From assembly GCF_002750975.1 (NCBI RefSeq), contig NZ_PEJS01000001.1, forward strand, positions 1,674,001-1,738,000: DNA of 64,000 nt. The letters are read 5' to 3'. Under the pieces are notes generated by a model. It did not search any database. It had not been told where the DNA came from and was given only the letters and a program-made list of their open reading frames with translations. The position numbers were made by a program, and so were the translations under genes. This document shows, one piece after another, positions 45,424-56,570 of the stretch (its first letter is position 1; each line of letters begins with the position of its first letter). Source of the stretch: Stenotrophomonas indicatrix (lineage in GTDB: Bacteria > Pseudomonadota > Gammaproteobacteria > Xanthomonadales > Xanthomonadaceae).

Positions 45424-46974
45424 ATGTCTTCCCTGGCTCATCCCAAGCGCTCGCCCCTGCGCTTGAACCGTTTCGTGTTCTTCAGTTCGTCGGTCTCCAT
45501 CGGCATCCTCGGTGCGTTGACCGTGTTCTTCCCGGAGGCCAGCGAGCACTGGCTGCAATGGGCACAGGCCGAGGTCTCGGCGGCGTTCGGCTGGTGGTAC
45601 ATGCTGCTGATCGTGGCCTGCCTGGGCTTCGTGCTGTGGCTGGCGTTCTCGCCGTATGGGCGCATCCGCCTGGGCCATAACGAGGAATCGCCGGCGTTCG
45701 GCTACGTGGCCTGGGTGTCGATGCTGTTCTCGGCCGGCATCGGCATCGCGCTGCTGTACTACGGCGCCTACGAGCCGCTCGATCATTTCCTCAACCCGCC
45801 CGGGCAGCCCGGCGGCACCGTCGCCGCGGGCCGCGAAGCGATGGTGCTGACCTTCCTGCACTGGGGCCTGCATGGCTGGGCGCTGTACGCGCTGGTCGGC
45901 GTGGCGCTGGGCTACTTCGCCTACCGCCGCAACCTGCCGCTGGCCCTGCGTTCGGCGCTGTACCCGATCTTCGGCGAGCGCATCCATGGCCGCATCGGCG
46001 ACATGGTCGATGGCTTCGGCATCCTCGCGACGCTGATCTCGATGGTCACCAACCTCGGCATCGGTGCACTGGTGGTGCAGTCCGGCCTGGTCTACCTGTT
46101 CCACATCCCGGATACGCCGCAGGTGCTGGTGGCGATCGTGCTGGTGATGATGGCCGTGGCCACCATCGGCGTGGTTGCCGGCGTGGAGAAGGGCATCGCC
46201 TGGCTGTCCAACCTCAACGTGCGCCTGCTGTGCCTGCTGCTGCTGTTCGTGCTGGTGACCGGGCCAACCCTGCACCTGTTCGATGGCCTGGTGCAGAACA
46301 CCGGCGATTACCTGGGCGCGTTCGTGCGCAAGAGCTTCGACATGTACCTCAACGACCCGAAGGGGCGTGAGTGGATGGGCTCGTGGACGTTGTTCTACTG
46401 GGCGTGGTGGATTGCCTGGGCGCCGTTCGTGGGCCTGTTCGTGGCGCGCATCTCGCGCGGCCGCACCATCCGCGAAGTGATCATGGGCGTACTGTTGATC
46501 CCGCTGGGCTTCACCCTGGCGTGGCTGTCGATCTTCGGCAACACCGCCATCGACCTGGTGCTGAACCATGGCCAGGCGGTGCTGGGCCAAGTGGCTCAGC
46601 ACGATGCGGCGATGACCCTGTTCAAGCTGCTGGAATACTTGCCCGCGGCGCCGTACATCGCTGGTGCGGCAGTGGTCATTGGTTTCGTGTTGTTCCTGAC
46701 CCCGGTCGATTCGGGCACGCTGATGATCGCCAACCTGTGCACCCGGCGTGTCGATGATGGCGTGGAGGATGGGCATGACGCGCCGATCTGGCTGCGCGTG
46801 TTCTGGGCGGCGGGCATTACCGTGGCCAGTGTCGGCCTGTTGCTGGCCGGCAACTTCAGCGCGATGCAGACGGCGGTGGTGCTGTGCGGCCTGCCGTTCT
46901 CGTTCATCCTGGCGTTCTACATGTGGGGCCTGCTGAAGGCGCTGCGTACCGACCCGGACGCGCCGCGACGATAG
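45424..46974 (+). CDS. betT: BCCT-family choline transporter BetT
   Basis: 516 residues with about twelve membrane segments. The family signature WWIAWAPFVGLFVARISRGRTIREV is present, along with the glycine-rich GIGIALLYYGAYEPLDHFL that lines the sodium/substrate site. BetT takes up choline driven by ion gradients. The gene is divergent from betI across the operator. It lacks the long C-terminal extension seen in some BetT proteins (E. coli has 677 residues), which in those proteins senses osmotic stress, so uptake here may be less osmotically gated. Confidence 0.93.
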   Translation: MSSLAHPKRSPLRLNRFVFFSSSVSIGILGALTVFFPEASEHWLQWAQAEVSAAFGWWYMLLIVACLGFVLWLAFSPYGRIRLGHNEESPAFGYVAWVSMLFSAGIGIALLYYGAYEPLDHFLNPPGQPGGTVAAGREAMVLTFLHWGLHGWALYALVGVALGYFAYRRNLPLALRSALYPIFGERIHGRIGDMVDGFGILATLISMVTNLGIGALVVQSGLVYLFHIPDTPQVLVAIVLVMMAVATIGVVAGVEKGIAWLSNLNVRLLCLLLLFVLVTGPTLHLFDGLVQNTGDYLGAFVRKSFDMYLNDPKGREWMGSWTLFYWAWWIAWAPFVGLFVARISRGRTIREVIMGVLLIPLGFTLAWLSIFGNTAIDLVLNHGQAVLGQVAQHDAAMTLFKLLEYLPAAPYIAGAAVVIGFVLFLTPVDSGTLMIANLCTRRVDDGVEDGHDAPIWLRVFWAAGITVASVGLLLAGNFSAMQTAVVLCGLPFSFILAFYMWGLLKALRTDPDAPRR

Positions 46975-47000
46975 GTGGCGCCGGGCCGCCACGCCCGGCG
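46971..47000 (+). repeat. Degenerate SMAG element
   Basis: ATAGGTGGCGCCGGGCCGCC followed by ACGCCCGGCG. The head overlaps the betT stop, and GTAG is altered to ATAG. Confidence 0.6.
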
Positions 47001-47010
47001 AGCAGCAAAG

Positions 47011-47044
47011 AAAAGGGCCGGATCTGTGAGGATCCGGCCCTTTT
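47011..47044. terminator. Bidirectional terminator between betT and acnA
   Basis: GGGCCGGATC (47015-47024) pairs perfectly with GATCCGGCCC (47031-47040), flanked by AAAA on the left and TTTT on the right. It can end betT transcripts (plus) and acnA transcripts (minus). Confidence 0.9.
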
Positions 47045-47060
47045 CGTTGTTTCCGGGATC

Positions 47061-47083
47061 CGCCGGGCATGGCCCAGCGCTAC
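47061..47083 (-). repeat. SMAG element
   Basis: CGCCGGGCATGGCCCAGCGC ending in TAC, one base off the usual stem. It lies between the bidirectional terminator and the duplicated acnA end. Confidence 0.8.
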
Positions 47084-47238
47084 CCGTTACCTGGCAGCCA
47101 GCTGGCGCAGCACGTACTGCAGCAGGCCACCGTGGTGGGCGAGGAGGCGCGCTTGCGAACCACGGGTTCGCGCGCCTCCGCAGCGCCCCCGCGCTGGCGC
47201 GGGGGCCGGGCTTCCGCCCATCGGGTCCACGGAAGGGT

Positions 47239-49992
<2,754 letters not shown>

Positions 49993-50200
49993 GCGGGATG
50001 ACTCCTCTTGCGGATGGCTTGCAGTGGCCCGCATGGGCGGGCCTGCTTGCGTTTGCCGGTGGCACTCCGGCCCCGGATCCTGCCCAGTATCGGCGATCCA
50101 GTGCCCGGCAATGACCCGGCAGGCTTGGAACGCAAGGTTACAGCGGTGTGTGTAGCCTTCGTGTCAGCGTGTGCATCGTTTCTGCGCCGGCCCGCACGCA

Positions 50201-50226
50201 GACGGGGCGCTCATGGGCGCCCCGTC
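50201..50226. terminator. Stem-loop downstream of the BamE-like gene
   Basis: GACGGGGCGC (50201-50210) pairs perfectly with GCGCCCCGTC (50217-50226), loop TCATGG, 24 bases beyond the stop. There is no T-run, so terminator function is only probable. Confidence 0.55.
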
Positions 50227-50249
50227 CAGGAATGCCTCGGCTGCAGGAC

Positions 50250-50621
50250 TTACTTGCCGTTGGCGGCATCGATCAGCGGATTGCCGGTCTTGCCGACAGC
50301 GTTGCTCTTGGACTTGGCCGTCAGCACGCCCTGCTTGTTGAACTCCAGTACGGTCGCTTCCTGGATGTTCTTGCCGAAGCTCTTGATCTTCACGAAGTCG
50401 TAGTACCAGACCTGGGTGTCGCCCAGCTGTTCGCGGCGGCCGGGGGCGCCGAACTTCTCACGGATGTTGTCCTGGGTGGTCTTGCCCACTTCCAGGGTGT
50501 CCATCTGCTGCTGGGTGATCTCGATGCCGGTGGTGTAGGCGCCGAACGGGTTGGCATGGGCGGAGGTCGTCGAAACGGCCAGCGGGGCTGCGAGGATCAG
50601 GGCAAGGGCGAGCGCGCGCAT
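50250..50621 (-). CDS. Small secreted BamE/SmpA-like protein
   Basis: 123 residues with a signal peptide (MRALALALILAAPLAVSTTSAHA) and no lipobox Cys. The mature part has the BamE-like pattern: GKTTQDNIREKFGAPGRREQLGDTQVWYYDFVK followed by ATVLEFNKQGVLTAKSKS. That is a turn-forming GxP-type motif, a WYY strand and a final strand. BamE helps assemble outer-membrane proteins. This protein lacks the lipid anchor and is probably a soluble periplasmic relative of unknown role. It stands alone between acnA and the toxin-antitoxin pair. Confidence 0.8.
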   Translation of the reverse strand: MRALALALILAAPLAVSTTSAHANPFGAYTTGIEITQQQMDTLEVGKTTQDNIREKFGAPGRREQLGDTQVWYYDFVKIKSFGKNIQEATVLEFNKQGVLTAKSKSNAVGKTGNPLIDAANGK

Positions 50622-50755
50622 GAAACTTCCTTATTTATGGAGCGGATAGGTGCGGTTGGAACGCCGGGGCGTCCAGCCGGGGCACAGCAGGGCTGCTGGG
50701 CGAGTCTAACGCCCGGCTGCGACTGACGAGGGATCAGGGTCACATATCGGGAGGT

Positions 50756-50794
50756 TTGTTCCGGATGCGACGGGTATGTATAATTCATACATAC
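50756..50794 (+). promoter_or_regulatory. Toxin-antitoxin promoter with overlapping operator
   Basis: TTGTTC (50756-50761), 17 bases, then TATAAT (50779-50784) make a good sigma-70 promoter. The inverted repeat GTATGTA (50774-50780) / TACATAC (50788-50794) covers the -10 box, as expected for autorepression by the AbrB-type antitoxin. Confidence 0.75.
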
Positions 50795-50811
50795 TTTTTG
50801 AGGCGTACCCC

Positions 50812-51036
50812 ATGGAAGCCACCGTTGCTGAACGCGGACAGATCACCCTGCCCAAGGCAGTGCGCGATGCGCTGGGCCTGACCAAGGGCACCTTGCTGAA
50901 GGTGGAGCTGGAAGGCAGCCGGATCATCCTGCGCAAGAGCGTGGACGATGCGATCTCCCGCGCCCGTGGAAAGTTCTCGCTGGACGGCTTCGAATCGGCC
51001 GACGCGGCCGTGCGCGACCTGCGCGACGAGGAGTAA
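50812..51036 (+). CDS. AbrB/MazE-type (SpoVT-AbrB fold) antitoxin
   Basis: 74 residues. The swapped-hairpin DNA-binding motif VAERGQITLPKAVRDALGLTKGTLLKVELEGSRIIL occupies residues 5-40. The C-terminal tail (DDAISRARGKFSLDGFESADAAVRDLRDEE) would wrap the toxin. The ATG at 50812 was chosen over 50776, which lies in the operator. The gene is followed after six bases by the PIN-domain gene, so the two form a type II toxin-antitoxin unit. Confidence 0.88.
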   Translation: MEATVAERGQITLPKAVRDALGLTKGTLLKVELEGSRIILRKSVDDAISRARGKFSLDGFESADAAVRDLRDEE

Positions 51037-51042
51037 GCGGTG

Positions 51043-51444
51043 ATGATCGCCGTCGATTCACCGGTGCTGGTCGAACTGCTCAGCAACGGCCCGCAGGCCG
51101 ATGCGGTGGAAGCCTGCCTGCGGCAGAGCCTTGTCGGTGGCCGCGTGGTGGTCTGCGGCGCGACCCTGGCCGAGATCTGCGCCGCCCTGCGCGGCGGTGC
51201 CGAGGTGCTGGAAGCGCTGGAAGAAATGGGCGTGCACTTCAACGCGCTGGAAGCCAAGTCGGCACTGCGCGCGGGTGAGATGCATCGCCGCCATCGCCAG
51301 CGCGGCGGCAGCCAGCGCCGTGGCCTGGACGAATTCATGATCGGCGCGCACGCCCTGCTGCAGTGCGATGGCCTGATCACTTGGAACGACACGTTTTATC
51401 GCGACTACTTCAAGGGCCTGAAGCTGATCGTGCCGCAAGCCTGA
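51043..51444 (+). CDS. PIN-domain (VapC-like) toxin
   Basis: 133 residues. The PIN acidic residues are Asp5 ([12 protein letters not shown]), Glu near [10 protein letters not shown], Asp in [12 protein letters not shown] and Asp in [11 protein letters not shown]. VapC toxins are ribonucleases that cut tRNA or rRNA and are held inactive by the antitoxin. A GTG three bases upstream is an alternative start. The pair lies between acnA and acnB and ends 41 bases before acnB, so it may share read-through with it. Confidence 0.88.
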   Translation: MIAVDSPVLVELLSNGPQADAVEACLRQSLVGGRVVVCGATLAEICAALRGGAEVLEALEEMGVHFNALEAKSALRAGEMHRRHRQRGGSQRRGLDEFMIGAHALLQCDGLITWNDTFYRDYFKGLKLIVPQA

Positions 51445-51485
51445 GCCCACTTTTTATTCACCTCACGCATTACCCGGGAGTTGTC

Positions 51486-54077
51486 ATGTTGGAAGCCTAC
51501 CGCCACCACGTCGCCGAGCGCGCTGCGCTTGGCATCCCGCCCCTGCCGCTGACCGCGCAGCAGACGGCCGATGTCATCGAACTGCTGAAGAACCCGCCGC
51601 AGGGCGAGGCCGAGTTCCTGCTCGACCTGCTGACCCACCGCGTGCCGGCCGGCGTCGATGACGCTGCCAAGGTCAAGGCCTCGTACCTGGCCGCGATCGC
51701 ACTGGGCAGCGAGCAGAACCCGCTGATCAGCCGCGAGCGCGCCACCGAACTGCTGGGCACCATGCTGGGCGGTTACAACGTCGCGCCGCTGGTGCAGCTG
51801 CTGGACGATGCCAGCGTCGGCGCCATCGCTGCCGACGCGCTGAAGAAGACCCTGCTGGTGTTCGATGCCTTCCACGACGTGCAGGAAAAGGCCAAGGCCG
51901 GCAACGCCAACGCCCAGGCCGTACTGCAGAGCTGGGCCGATGCCGAGTGGTTCACCAGCAACCCGGAAGTGCCGCAGAGCCTGACCGTCACCGTGTTCAA
52001 GGTGCCGGGCGAGACCAACACCGACGACCTGTCGCCGGCACCGGACGCGACCACCCGCCCGGACATTCCGATGCACGCCCTGGCGATGCTGAAGAACAAG
52101 CGTGACGACGCCGCGTTCACCCCGGAAGAAGACGGCAAGCGCGGCCCGATCCAGCAGATCCTGTCGCTGAAGGACAAGGGCCATCTGGTCGCCTATGTCG
52201 GCGACGTGGTCGGCACCGGTTCCTCGCGCAAGTCGGCCACCAACAGCGTGCTGTGGTGGACCGGCGATGACATTCCGTACATCCCGAACAAGCGCGCCGG
52301 TGGCGTCTGCCTGGGTTCGAAGATCGCCCCGATCTTCTACAACACCATGGAAGATGCCGGCGCGCTGCCGATCGAGTTGGACGTGTCGAAGATGGAGCAC
52401 GGCGATGTGGTCGAGCTGCGTCCGTACGACGGCAAGGCGCTGAAGAACGGCGAAGTGATCGCCGAGTTCCAGGTCAAGTCCGAAGTGCTGTTCGACGAAG
52501 TGCGTGCCGGTGGCCGCATTCCGCTGATCATCGGCCGTGGCCTGACCGGCAAGGCGCGTGAAGCGCTGGGCCTGGCCCCGACCGATCTGTTCCGCCTGCC
52601 GGTGCAGCCGGCCGACACCGGCAAGGGCTTCTCGCTGGCGCAGAAGATGGTTGGCCGTGCCTGTGGCCTGCCGGAAGGCCAGGGCATGCGCCCGGGCACC
52701 TACTGCGAACCGAAGATGACCTCGGTGGGCTCGCAGGACACCACCGGCCCGATGACCCGCGACGAGCTGAAGGACCTGGCCTGCCTGGGCTTCTCGGCCG
52801 ACCTGGTGATGCAGTCGTTCTGCCACACCGCGGCCTACCCGAAGCCGGTGGACGTCAAGACCCACCACACCCTGCCGGAGTTCATCTCCACCCGCGGCGG
52901 CGTCTCGCTGCGTCCGGGCGATGGCGTGATCCACAGCTGGCTCAACCGCATGCTGCTGCCGGACACCGTCGGCACCGGTGGCGACTCGCACACCCGCTTC
53001 CCGGTCGGCATTTCGTTCCCGGCCGGTTCGGGCCTGGTTGCCTTCGCCGCTGCCACCGGCGTGATGCCGCTGGACATGCCGGAGTCGGTGCTGGTGCGCT
53101 TCAAGGGCAAGATGCAGCCGGGCGTGACCCTGCGTGACCTGGTCAACGCGATTCCGCTGTACGCGATCAAGTCGGGCCTGCTGACCGTGGCCAAGGCTGG
53201 CAAGAAGAACATCTTCTCCGGCCGCATCCTGGAAATCGAAGGCCTGCCGGAGCTGAAGGTCGAACAGGCGTTCGAACTGTCCGATGCCTCGGCCGAGCGT
53301 TCGGCGGCCGGCTGCTCGGTGCGCCTGAACAAGGAGCCGATCATCGAGTACCTCACCAGCAACATCACGCTGCTGAAGTGGATGATTGCCGAGGGTTACC
53401 AGGATCCGCGCTCGCTGCAGCGCCGTATCGAGAAGATGGAAGCGTGGCTGGCCAACCCGGAGCTGCTGGAGCCGGATGCCGACGCCGAGTACGCCGCCGT
53501 CATCGAGATCGACATGGCCGACATCCACGAGCCGATCGTGGCCTGCCCGAACGACCCGGACGACGTGAAGACCCTGTCCGAAGTCGCTGGCGCCAAGATC
53601 GACGAAGTGTTCATCGGTTCGTGCATGACCAACATCGGTCACTTCCGTGCGGCTGCGAAGCTGCTGGAAGGCAAGCGTGACCTGCCGACCCGCCTGTGGG
53701 TGGCCCCGCCGACCAAGATGGATGCGTCCGAGCTGACCAAGGAAGGCGTGTACGGCACCTTCGGCGCGACCGGCGCACGCATGGAAATGCCGGGCTGCTC
53801 GCTGTGCATGGGCAACCAGGCGCAGATCCGCGAAGGCTCCACCGCGATGTCGACCTCGACCCGCAACTTCCCGAACCGCCTGGGCCGCAACACCAACGTG
53901 TACCTGGGTTCGGCGGAACTGGCGGCGATCTGCTCGCGCCTGGGCCGCATCCCCACCAAGGAAGAGTACATGGCCGATATCGGTGTGATCGCCGCCAGCG
54001 GCAGCGAGATCTACCGTTACATGAACTTCGACCAGATCGAGGAATACCAGGACGTGGCCAACACGGTCGCTGCCTGA
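51486..54077 (+). CDS. acnB: Aconitate hydratase B
   Basis: 863 residues, matching the E. coli enzyme (865). It begins with the HEAT-like domain unique to AcnB ([22 protein letters not shown]), then the swivel domain ([24 protein letters not shown]). The three iron-sulfur cysteines are in [12 protein letters not shown] and [12 protein letters not shown]. It is the main TCA-cycle aconitase in many proteobacteria, and the apo form can bind RNA. A SMAG repeat and a strong intrinsic terminator follow the stop. Confidence 0.97.
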   Translation: MLEAYRHHVAERAALGIPPLPLTAQQTADVIELLKNPPQGEAEFLLDLLTHRVPAGVDDAAKVKASYLAAIALGSEQNPLISRERATELLGTMLGGYNVAPLVQLLDDASVGAIAADALKKTLLVFDAFHDVQEKAKAGNANAQAVLQSWADAEWFTSNPEVPQSLTVTVFKVPGETNTDDLSPAPDATTRPDIPMHALAMLKNKRDDAAFTPEEDGKRGPIQQILSLKDKGHLVAYVGDVVGTGSSRKSATNSVLWWTGDDIPYIPNKRAGGVCLGSKIAPIFYNTMEDAGALPIELDVSKMEHGDVVELRPYDGKALKNGEVIAEFQVKSEVLFDEVRAGGRIPLIIGRGLTGKAREALGLAPTDLFRLPVQPADTGKGFSLAQKMVGRACGLPEGQGMRPGTYCEPKMTSVGSQDTTGPMTRDELKDLACLGFSADLVMQSFCHTAAYPKPVDVKTHHTLPEFISTRGGVSLRPGDGVIHSWLNRMLLPDTVGTGGDSHTRFPVGISFPAGSGLVAFAAATGVMPLDMPESVLVRFKGKMQPGVTLRDLVNAIPLYAIKSGLLTVAKAGKKNIFSGRILEIEGLPELKVEQAFELSDASAERSAAGCSVRLNKEPIIEYLTSNITLLKWMIAEGYQDPRSLQRRIEKMEAWLANPELLEPDADAEYAAVIEIDMADIHEPIVACPNDPDDVKTLSEVAGAKIDEVFIGSCMTNIGHFRAAAKLLEGKRDLPTRLWVAPPTKMDASELTKEGVYGTFGATGARMEMPGCSLCMGNQAQIREGSTAMSTSTRNFPNRLGRNTNVYLGSAELAAICSRLGRIPTKEEYMADIGVIAASGSEIYRYMNFDQIEEYQDVANTVAA

Positions 54078-54079
54078 GG

Positions 54080-54102
54080 GTAGTGCCGGCCGCTGGCCGG
54101 CA
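54080..54102 (+). repeat. SMAG element, GCCGGCC type
   Basis: GTAGTGCCGGCCGCTGGCCG plus GCA, three bases after the acnB stop and directly ahead of its terminator. Identical in stem to the copy at 29245. Confidence 0.85.
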
Positions 54103-54118
54103 GCCCGTTGAAACGAAG

Positions 54119-54147
54119 AACCCCCGGTGAGAGCCGGGGGTTTTTTG
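54119..54147 (+). terminator. Terminator of acnB
   Basis: CCCCCGG (54121-54127) pairs with CCGGGGG (54134-54140), loop TGAGAG, followed by six T residues. Confidence 0.93.
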
Positions 54148-54190
54148 TGGACGGAGAACTTTCGTAGAAGTTGTATTTCTGTGGAGATGC

Positions 54191-55969
54191 ATGGCGCCTA
54201 CCGTGGATGCCCCCTCTTCGGTCTCGACTGAGATGCGCCGCTCATTTCTGCTGACTTCCTGCCCTACGCATCGCCGCACCGTCACCACCCAGGCTCTGGG
54301 CATTCTATTGGCTTCTGTACTTTTGACCATTGCGCCATCGGCAGGCGCGACGCCGGCGCCCGCAATGCCACAGCCCATCGAACCGCCGCCACGTTTCGAT
54401 AGCACTACACGCCACGGCCTCTGTCATGAGGGTCGCTGCGTGGTGCTGGATGGCACGGGCCGACGACTGGCCGAGCATCGGGGAATGGAGTACATCCGTG
54501 GGTTCGAGAATGGGGCAGCGGTCTTCAAAAGTGGCACGAACTGGGGAGTCATCAATTCAGCAGGACGCGTCGTCGTGAAAGGACACTACGATCATGTACA
54601 GACGCATGGCAACGGGCTGATTGAGGCTGAGGTGTTGCTGCAGAACGAGCCCGATGTACGTAAACGCATAGATTTCTTTGATGGACGGGGCCGCTTGGTT
54701 CGGCGCTTTACGGTAGTGGTAGAAAAGGATCTTCTGCGCTCGACGGCCTGGGCTGGAAGTCCGGCTGTCGAAATCTGCAGCGAGGAAAGGCGACGTTGCA
54801 GGACCAGTTTCCTTGATGCGAAGGGCAAGTCCGGTCCAGTCTTCAATGACTTTATTGCCATTGATGATGATGCGGAAGTTGCCATCGCTTCGCGGGATGG
54901 TGTGCACTTCGGCCTGGTCGATCGATCACTTGCAGGCGTAGGCCGCCAGGACTACGACCGGATGACCTTCAACAGGTCGGGTTTCGCGCTCGCCACCCAA
55001 GCCGGGAACGACACCGTGTTGGATCCCCACGGGGTGCAAGTGGCGCCGATGGGGCGATATCGGTTCAAGTTTGGAATAGGTGGGTACCTGCTTTCGGCGG
55101 TCACCGAGGACGGCGAGTGCCTGCACTTCACGCGCGCGGGTTCGATATTTCCGACGCCTGCAGGCAACTGTATGAAGACCGATGAGTTCGCCGAACGCGT
55201 GGGCTATGTAATCTTCAGTTCGGAAGATGATGAATACGTTGTAGGCCTGGATGGATCGCTGCGCTCTGCGCAACACACTGCAGGCCTGTATCCGTTGAAC
55301 CGCAGGATGGTCCAGTATCAAAAGCCCGGCGAAGCGGGGGTGCGTTTCATGATGCTGGATGATGGCAGCATCTCGTCTTCCCTGTACTACCGACTTGCGC
55401 CTTTTCAAACCGCGGCAGGACTGGATGACCAACTGCTGTTGGCCCAAGCCGATGGAGGATGGGGTGTAATAGATGCCAGGGGCGCTTGGCTGATTCCTCC
55501 TCGCTACCCACGGATCGAGCCGCTGGGTGCGAATCTGATCGCGGCATTCGAACAGCCGGGGTATGACCCGGGGTATCACATACTCGATCTGCGCGGTAAT
55601 GCGCTAGCTGATTTCACGCCGAATGATCCCTCACCGGCGCTCTTGGCGGATGGAACGAGGGCCTACGCCCTCTCACTGCATGGTCGCTGGGGGCTTCTGG
55701 ATGGGTCGGGGCGGTGGAGGCTGGCGCCACGCTACGGCTACGTGAGTGTTTCGAATGGCTTGGTTTTCGTGCGTGAGCGAAACAGTGCCGGTGATGTTAC
55801 GGTTAATCTTCTTGATCCAGACACAGGAACAATGCTGTTTGAGCAGGGAATCCTATCGATTCATCATCGCGCGGATGGTCTATTTGAGATATTGAAGGCA
55901 GACCGGACCTTGGAGCTGATGAAGCCTGACCGATCCGTTCTGGCGAGCTTGCGACCGAGCCCCAGATGA
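54191..55969 (+). CDS. Secreted WG-repeat (KWG) protein
   Basis: 592 residues; ATG at 54191 with GGAG four bases ahead. A hydrophobic export segment is at about residues 33-53 (TTQALGILLASVLLTIAPSAGA); a start at 54233 would give a more standard signal peptide. WG repeats are visible near the ends: NWGVINSAGRVVVKGHYDHV, GWGVIDARGAWLIPPRYPRI and RWGLLDGSGRWRLAPRYGYV. The role of WG-repeat proteins is largely unknown. The gene has visibly more A/T and different codon use than its neighbours, suggesting later acquisition. It is flanked by terminators on both sides. Confidence 0.8.
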   Translation: MAPTVDAPSSVSTEMRRSFLLTSCPTHRRTVTTQALGILLASVLLTIAPSAGATPAPAMPQPIEPPPRFDSTTRHGLCHEGRCVVLDGTGRRLAEHRGMEYIRGFENGAAVFKSGTNWGVINSAGRVVVKGHYDHVQTHGNGLIEAEVLLQNEPDVRKRIDFFDGRGRLVRRFTVVVEKDLLRSTAWAGSPAVEICSEERRRCRTSFLDAKGKSGPVFNDFIAIDDDAEVAIASRDGVHFGLVDRSLAGVGRQDYDRMTFNRSGFALATQAGNDTVLDPHGVQVAPMGRYRFKFGIGGYLLSAVTEDGECLHFTRAGSIFPTPAGNCMKTDEFAERVGYVIFSSEDDEYVVGLDGSLRSAQHTAGLYPLNRRMVQYQKPGEAGVRFMMLDDGSISSSLYYRLAPFQTAAGLDDQLLLAQADGGWGVIDARGAWLIPPRYPRIEPLGANLIAAFEQPGYDPGYHILDLRGNALADFTPNDPSPALLADGTRAYALSLHGRWGLLDGSGRWRLAPRYGYVSVSNGLVFVRERNSAGDVTVNLLDPDTGTMLFEQGILSIHHRADGLFEILKADRTLELMKPDRSVLASLRPSPR

Positions 55970-56002
55970 CAGTCGGGGCAGGTTGACGCGGATTGAAGAT
56001 CA

Positions 56003-56025
56003 CGCCGGGCATGGCCCGGCGCTAC
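56003..56025 (-). repeat. SMAG element
   Basis: Reads GTAGCGCCGGGCCATGCCCG on the minus strand, between the WG-repeat gene and its terminator. Confidence 0.85.
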
Positions 56026-56055
56026 CCGAGCGGGTGAGAATACTGTTGAGATGAA

Positions 56056-56083
56056 AGTCCCTGGTGCAAGCCGGGGGCTTTTT
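56056..56083 (+). terminator. Imperfect terminator of the WG-repeat gene
   Basis: AGTCCCTGG (56056-56064) pairs with CCGGGGGCT (56071-56079), with two G-T pairs, followed by five T residues. Confidence 0.7.
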
Positions 56084-56084
56084 G

Positions 56085-56467
56085 TTACTGGATGGTCCAG
56101 TCCGCCGTGCCCTGCAGGCGCTGGCCGGCGAACAGCACGTTGCCGCGCCCGCCGGAGACGTCCATCTCGAACCAGGGCAGGCCGTCGCGGGTGAGCGGGC
56201 GGACGTAGGCCCGCCGCTTGGCGCGGTTGAATTCGATGTAGTACCGGCGGCGAACATTCGGTACCTCCGCAATCGATGGGCCCTTCCAGCTGACGTTTAC
56301 TTCGCCGGGGTCCTCACGGCCGAGCATCATCAGCGTGAAGAATATCTCGCCGTGCTGGGCCTCGAAGTAGAAAGGTCGCCACTGGCGACGGCCGGAACCA
56401 CGGGCAGCGACACCAGTAGGGCCAGCAGGTGGGCTTTCCACCACATCCGTGTCGACACGCGCAGCAT
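56085..56467 (-). pseudogene. Small secreted protein gene broken by a frameshift
   Basis: An ATG at 56467 starts a good signal peptide (MWWKAHLLALLVSLPVVPAVASG after seven residues) but stops at 56330 after 45 codons. From about 56385 another frame continues with a protein-like sequence to TAA at 56085 (WRPFYFEAQHGEIFFTLMML ... NVLFAGQRLQGTADWTIQ). A single lost base would join them into a secreted protein of about 125 residues. The second frame alone, read from 56549, has an unlikely N-terminus. It lies 103 bases after an unknown secreted protein gene on the same strand. No family recognised; a sequencing error cannot be excluded. Confidence 0.6.
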
Positions 56468-56570
56468 CCGTTATGCGTTGCTGCAATGAAAGCACATCCG
56501 GCCCATGCCGGCACCACGGCCGACACGCAGGCGGGATGACATGACCCATCCCGCCCGTGTTGCACGGCCA

